A stretch of DNA of 64,000 bases from assembly GCF_003010915.2 (NCBI RefSeq), contig NZ_CP028426.1:1612001-1676000 (forward strand), in the 5' to 3' direction. The stretch is from Gulosibacter molinativorax. GTDB taxonomy: Bacteria > Actinomycetota > Actinomycetes > Actinomycetales > Microbacteriaceae. This document shows positions 61,233-64,000 of this stretch, piece after piece. The position numbers and the translations under genes were made by a program. A model generated the notes under the pieces. It worked only from the letters and a program-made list of their open reading frames with translations. It ran no database searches and was not told the origin of the DNA. Positions within the stretch are counted from its first letter, which is position 1. Each line of letters starts with the position of its first letter.

Positions 61233-63133
61233 GCGCCTTCACGGGTTCGCAGGTCGAGCACGTCGACCTCGACGACGATGATGACGATGATCGGCCGTGG
61301 TATCGGAGCCCCAGCGTTCTGATCCCGATCGCTTCGGGTGTCGCGTTCGCCGCCGGTCTGGTGTGCGAGTGGACCGGCGCCGAGACCGCGGGTCTGGTGC
61401 TGTTTTGGATTGGCTTGCTGCTGGGCGCGTCCACGTTTGTACCGGGTGCGCTGCGCAAGCTGTTCACGAAGGGCAAGCTCGGCATCGGGCTGCTGATGAC
61501 GATCAGCGCCACCGGTGCGGTGATCCTCGGCTACGTCGAGGAGGCCGCCGCGCTGGCGTTCTTGTACTCCATCGCGGAGGCGCTGGAAGACAAGGCGATG
61601 GACCGTGCCCGCGCCGGGTTGCGGGCACTGTTGAAGCTCGTGCCCGACACCGCACTCGTCAAACGCGGCGACGCCACGGCCGAGGTCGAGGCGAAGGAGC
61701 TGCGCGTCGGGGATTTCCTCGTGGTCCGGCCGGGCGAACGGATCGCCACCGACGGCACCGTGCGCGCCGGGCGGAGCAGCCTGGACACGTCCGCGATCAC
61801 GGGCGAGTCGATCCCGGTCGAGGTCGAACCGGGCACCGACGTGTCGGCCGGGTCGATCAACACCACCGGCGTTCTCGAGGTCGAGGCTACCGCCGCAGGC
61901 ACCGACAACTCGCTCACCACCATCGTGGAGCTGGTCGAACAGGCGCAGGCTGAGAAGGGCGACCGTGCCCGCCTGGCCGACCGGATCGCCCGACCGCTGG
62001 TGCCCGGCGTGATGATCCTCGCCGTGCTAGTCGGCGTGCTCGGGTCGCTGCTGACCGGCGACTGGGAGCTGTGGATCACCCGCGCCCTGGTGGTGCTGGT
62101 CGCCGCGTCGCCGTGCGCGTTGGCGATCGCCGTCCCGGTTACGGTCGTCTCTGCGATCGGCGCTGCTTCGAAGTTCGGGGTGGTCGTGAAGTCCGGGGCT
62201 GCGTTCGAACGGTTCGGCGGCATACGTCACCTTGCCGTCGACAAGACTGGCACCCTGACCCGCAACGAGCCCACCGTGACTCGCGTCGTGACCGCCGCGG
62301 GCGTGACCGAAGAAGACGCGCTAGCTTGGGCGGCGAGCCTGGAAGGCAACAGTACGCATCCGCTGGCCGCCGCAATCACGAATGCCGTATTCGATGCCCC
62401 GATCGCTGAAGGCGTCACCGAGACCGCCGGACATGGCATCACCGGCACCCTCGACGGTGCCCGTCTCGCCGTGGGGAGCCCCCGCTGGCTCGACGCGGGC
62501 ACGCTGACCGACCAGGCGCAAGCGATGGAATCCGAGGGGATGACCGTCGTCATCGTCCACCGCAACGATCAGCCAGCCGGGGCGATCGGGGTGCGGGACG
62601 AGCTACGCCCCGAGGTTCCCGAGGTCATCGCCACGCTGAACCGCCGCGGGATCGGGGTGACGATGCTCACCGGCGATAACGCGCGGACCGCCGCTGCCTT
62701 GGCCGACCAGTCCGGCATCAAGGACGTGCGCGCCGAGCTGCGCCCCGAGGACAAGGCCACGGCCGTGGCGGAGTTGTCGAAGTCTCAGCCCACGGCCATG
62801 ATCGGCGACGGCATCAACGATGCTCCCGCTCTCGCGGCCGCGGATGTTGGGATCGCGATGGGGGCCAAGGGCGCGGATGCCGCGATCGAGTCGGCCGACG
62901 TCGCATTTACCGGCCACGACCTGCGCCTCATCCCGCAGGCCCTTGCCCACGCCCGCCGCGGCCGCAACATCATCAACCAGAACGTCGTGCTGTCGATCGC
63001 GATCATCGTCGTCCTTCTGCCGTTGGCAATCACTGGAGTCCTCGGACTTGCCGCGGTGGTGCTCGTGCACGAGGTCGCGGAAGTCGTCGTCATCCTCAAC
63101 GGGCTCCGTGCTGCGCGGCGCACGAAGGCATGA
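61229..63133 (+). CDS. P1B-type heavy-metal ATPase (SPC motif)
   Basis: 634-aa efflux ATPase. An acidic N-terminus (DLDDDDDDDRPW) precedes six membrane segments. The intramembrane motif is AASPCALA (about residue 292), a P1B-4-like SPC, and the late segment has VLVHEVAEVVVILNGLRAAR. Actuator ITGES, phosphorylation site VDKTGTLTRN and MIGDGINDAPAL are present. GTG start coupled to the regulator. Family members export Co, Cd or Zn; the CmtR-like regulator suggests Cd/Pb. The SPC rather than CPC motif makes it unlike classical CadA. Confidence 0.9.
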   Translation: MSAFTGSQVEHVDLDDDDDDDRPWYRSPSVLIPIASGVAFAAGLVCEWTGAETAGLVLFWIGLLLGASTFVPGALRKLFTKGKLGIGLLMTISATGAVILGYVEEAAALAFLYSIAEALEDKAMDRARAGLRALLKLVPDTALVKRGDATAEVEAKELRVGDFLVVRPGERIATDGTVRAGRSSLDTSAITGESIPVEVEPGTDVSAGSINTTGVLEVEATAAGTDNSLTTIVELVEQAQAEKGDRARLADRIARPLVPGVMILAVLVGVLGSLLTGDWELWITRALVVLVAASPCALAIAVPVTVVSAIGAASKFGVVVKSGAAFERFGGIRHLAVDKTGTLTRNEPTVTRVVTAAGVTEEDALAWAASLEGNSTHPLAAAITNAVFDAPIAEGVTETAGHGITGTLDGARLAVGSPRWLDAGTLTDQAQAMESEGMTVVIVHRNDQPAGAIGVRDELRPEVPEVIATLNRRGIGVTMLTGDNARTAAALADQSGIKDVRAELRPEDKATAVAELSKSQPTAMIGDGINDAPALAAADVGIAMGAKGADAAIESADVAFTGHDLRLIPQALAHARRGRNIINQNVVLSIAIIVVLLPLAITGVLGLAAVVLVHEVAEVVVILNGLRAARRTKA

Positions 63134-63696
63134 CCGATCCCCTTGACGGCTCCGCTCCCTCCCCGGGATCAGCGGAAGCCGTGGAAGCGAGTTCTGCCCG
63201 CACGGTGGCGCGCGTCCGGTTCCGCTGGTTCCTGCTCGCGTGCGCCGTCGCCGCCGGCGCAGTGCTGATCGACCAAGGCAGCAAGGCACTCGCCCTCGCA
63301 CAGCTCAGTGAGGATGACCGCATCCCGCTGTTGGGAGACTGGCTCGGCTTGCAGCTCGCCTTCAACCCCGGCACCGTCATGTCCTTAGGGTCCGATTCAA
63401 CGTGGCTGCTCACCGTCATCGCGACCGCGGCATCCATCGCCCTACTCATCGCGGCCGCGCGCACTCGATCGGCCGGGTGGGCGGTCGCGATCGGCCTAGT
63501 GTGGGGCGGCGCAGTCGGCAACCTCCTGGACCGGCTGTTCGCCCCACCCGGGTTCGGCCGCGGTCACGTCACCGACTTCCTCGCTTACGGCAACCTGTTC
63601 ATCGGAAACCTTGCCGACGTCATCCTCGGCGTCGGCGTCGCCCTCGGCCTCCTGCTCTACCTCCGAGGCCCACACCACACCAGGAACGAACAATGA
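63130..63696 (+). CDS. lspA: signal peptidase II (LspA), heavy-metal operon type
   Basis: 188-aa membrane aspartyl protease. Signature sequences: IDQGSKALAL, LAFNPGTVMSLGSD, GAVGNLLDRL (first catalytic Asp) and GNLADVILGVGV (second Asp). Four membrane segments. It is coupled by ATGA to the ATPase gene at 63130. LspA copies of this type are found in Cd/Hg resistance operons across bacteria; whether they mature a metal-binding lipoprotein is unclear. A housekeeping lspA should be elsewhere. Confidence 0.9.
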   Translation: MTDPLDGSAPSPGSAEAVEASSARTVARVRFRWFLLACAVAAGAVLIDQGSKALALAQLSEDDRIPLLGDWLGLQLAFNPGTVMSLGSDSTWLLTVIATAASIALLIAAARTRSAGWAVAIGLVWGGAVGNLLDRLFAPPGFGRGHVTDFLAYGNLFIGNLADVILGVGVALGLLLYLRGPHHTRNEQ

Positions 63697-63776
63697 TGGT
63701 CGCAGAGCATCAACGGCACGCGGCTGCCGGAAGCGCTGGGTCGCCGGGCTACTGGAACGCGGCGGTGGGCGCATGA
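63693..63776 (+). CDS. very small ORF between lspA and cadD
   Basis: 27 codons (MMVAEHQRHAAAGSAGSPGY and a short tail), overlapping lspA by ATGA and cadD by ATGA. The overlaps favour translation; the product may serve only to couple cadD to the operon. No domain is recognisable. Confidence 0.4.
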   Translation: MMVAEHQRHAAAGSAGSPGYWNAAVGA

Positions 63777-64000
63777 TCCTGTCCTCCGTCCTGCAGGCGA
63801 TCGGCCTATTCATCGCCACGAACATCGATGACATCATCGTGCTCTCACTGTTCTTCGCCCGAGGCGCGGGCCAGCGCGGGACCACCGCCCGAATCCTGGT
63901 CGGACAGTACCTCGGGTTCATCGGCATCCTGGGCGCCTCCGTGCTGGTGACGCTCGGGGCAGGGGCGTTCCTGCCGCCAGAGGTCATCCCCTACTTCGGA
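63773..64000 (+). CDS. CadD-family cadmium resistance transporter, partial
   Basis: The first 76 residues are present before the window ends: LQAIGLFIATNIDDIIVLSL and LVGQYLGFIGILGASVLVTL. The ATNIDD motif in helix 1 is characteristic of CadD/LysE-superfamily cadmium exporters. ATG at 63773 overlaps the small ORF stop. With the CmtR-like sensor, P1B ATPase and LspA it completes a Cd-type resistance operon. Confidence 0.85.
   Translation, partial: MILSSVLQAIGLFIATNIDDIIVLSLFFARGAGQRGTTARILVGQYLGFIGILGASVLVTLGAGAFLPPEVIPYFG

Overview
The window is high-GC DNA from an actinobacterium, probably Micrococcales/Microbacteriaceae. This is an inference from base composition, frequent GTG/TTG or leaderless-looking starts, a class Ib nrdF remnant and actinobacterial families such as CueP, DUF6153, DUF6112 and the MobF-type TraA relaxase. 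It reads as a heavily rearranged mobile or accessory region: seven insertion sequences of six or more types, several host genes cut by them, and pieces of a conjugative element at about 40.3-43.9 kb and 56.7-60.7 kb.

Layout. 0-3.3 kb: end of an unknown gene, a DUF3800 gene with a leader hairpin, an rve-type IS and dispersed repeats. 3.4-7.7 kb: VIT-family metal transporter, small membrane protein, TetR regulator and FtsX/ABC exporter, with two matching operators. 7.7-9.2 kb: IS3 element with a frameshifted transposase, inserted in a GyrI-like gene that has its own frameshift. 9.4-13.5 kb: sulfide/persulfide detoxification operon (two Cys-rich miniproteins, thioredoxin, persulfide dioxygenase-rhodanese, TauE/SafE, DUF4395, rhodanese lipoprotein) behind CsoR/CstR-like palindromes and closed by a strong hairpin. 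13.6-19.6 kb: two MFS transporters, NhaA, a cupin remnant and two alpha/beta hydrolases, one beheaded by an IS1634-type element.

21.4-35.6 kb is the centrepiece: a tightly coupled minus-strand operon, DUF1156 methyltransferase - DUF499 HEPN/ATPase - MORC-like GHKL ATPase - PD-(D/E)XK (DUF4420) - Z1 helicase-like protein, with a divergent m5C methyltransferase. It looks like two defence modules merged: DUF1156/DUF499 and the MORC/Z1/m5C restriction type. The GHKL gene is split by an IS630 element, and removing the element with one TA copy restores a continuous 509-codon frame. 35.8-40.2 kb: a serine-hydrolase-like lipoprotein lacking the SxxK catalytic pair, an nrdF 3' fragment, a duplicated 3' half of the m5C methyltransferase, a second nearly identical DUF3800 unit, and a third, diverged DUF3800 gene with the same leader architecture.

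40.3-64 kb: MobF relaxase; copper operon (DUF6153, DUF305, CueP, CopB-type ATPase) behind another CsoR-like palindrome; IS4 element in the promoter of an HTH gene; a methyltransferase-N-terminus/ASCH-like chimera; alpha/beta hydrolase; IS1182 and IS3 elements truncating a membrane-protein operon and an ICE gene; ParB-like protein, M23 peptidase and DUF6112 transfer genes; and finally an ArsR/CmtR-type regulator, P1B ATPase, LspA and CadD-like heavy-metal operon running off the end. No tRNA, rRNA or CRISPR array was seen.
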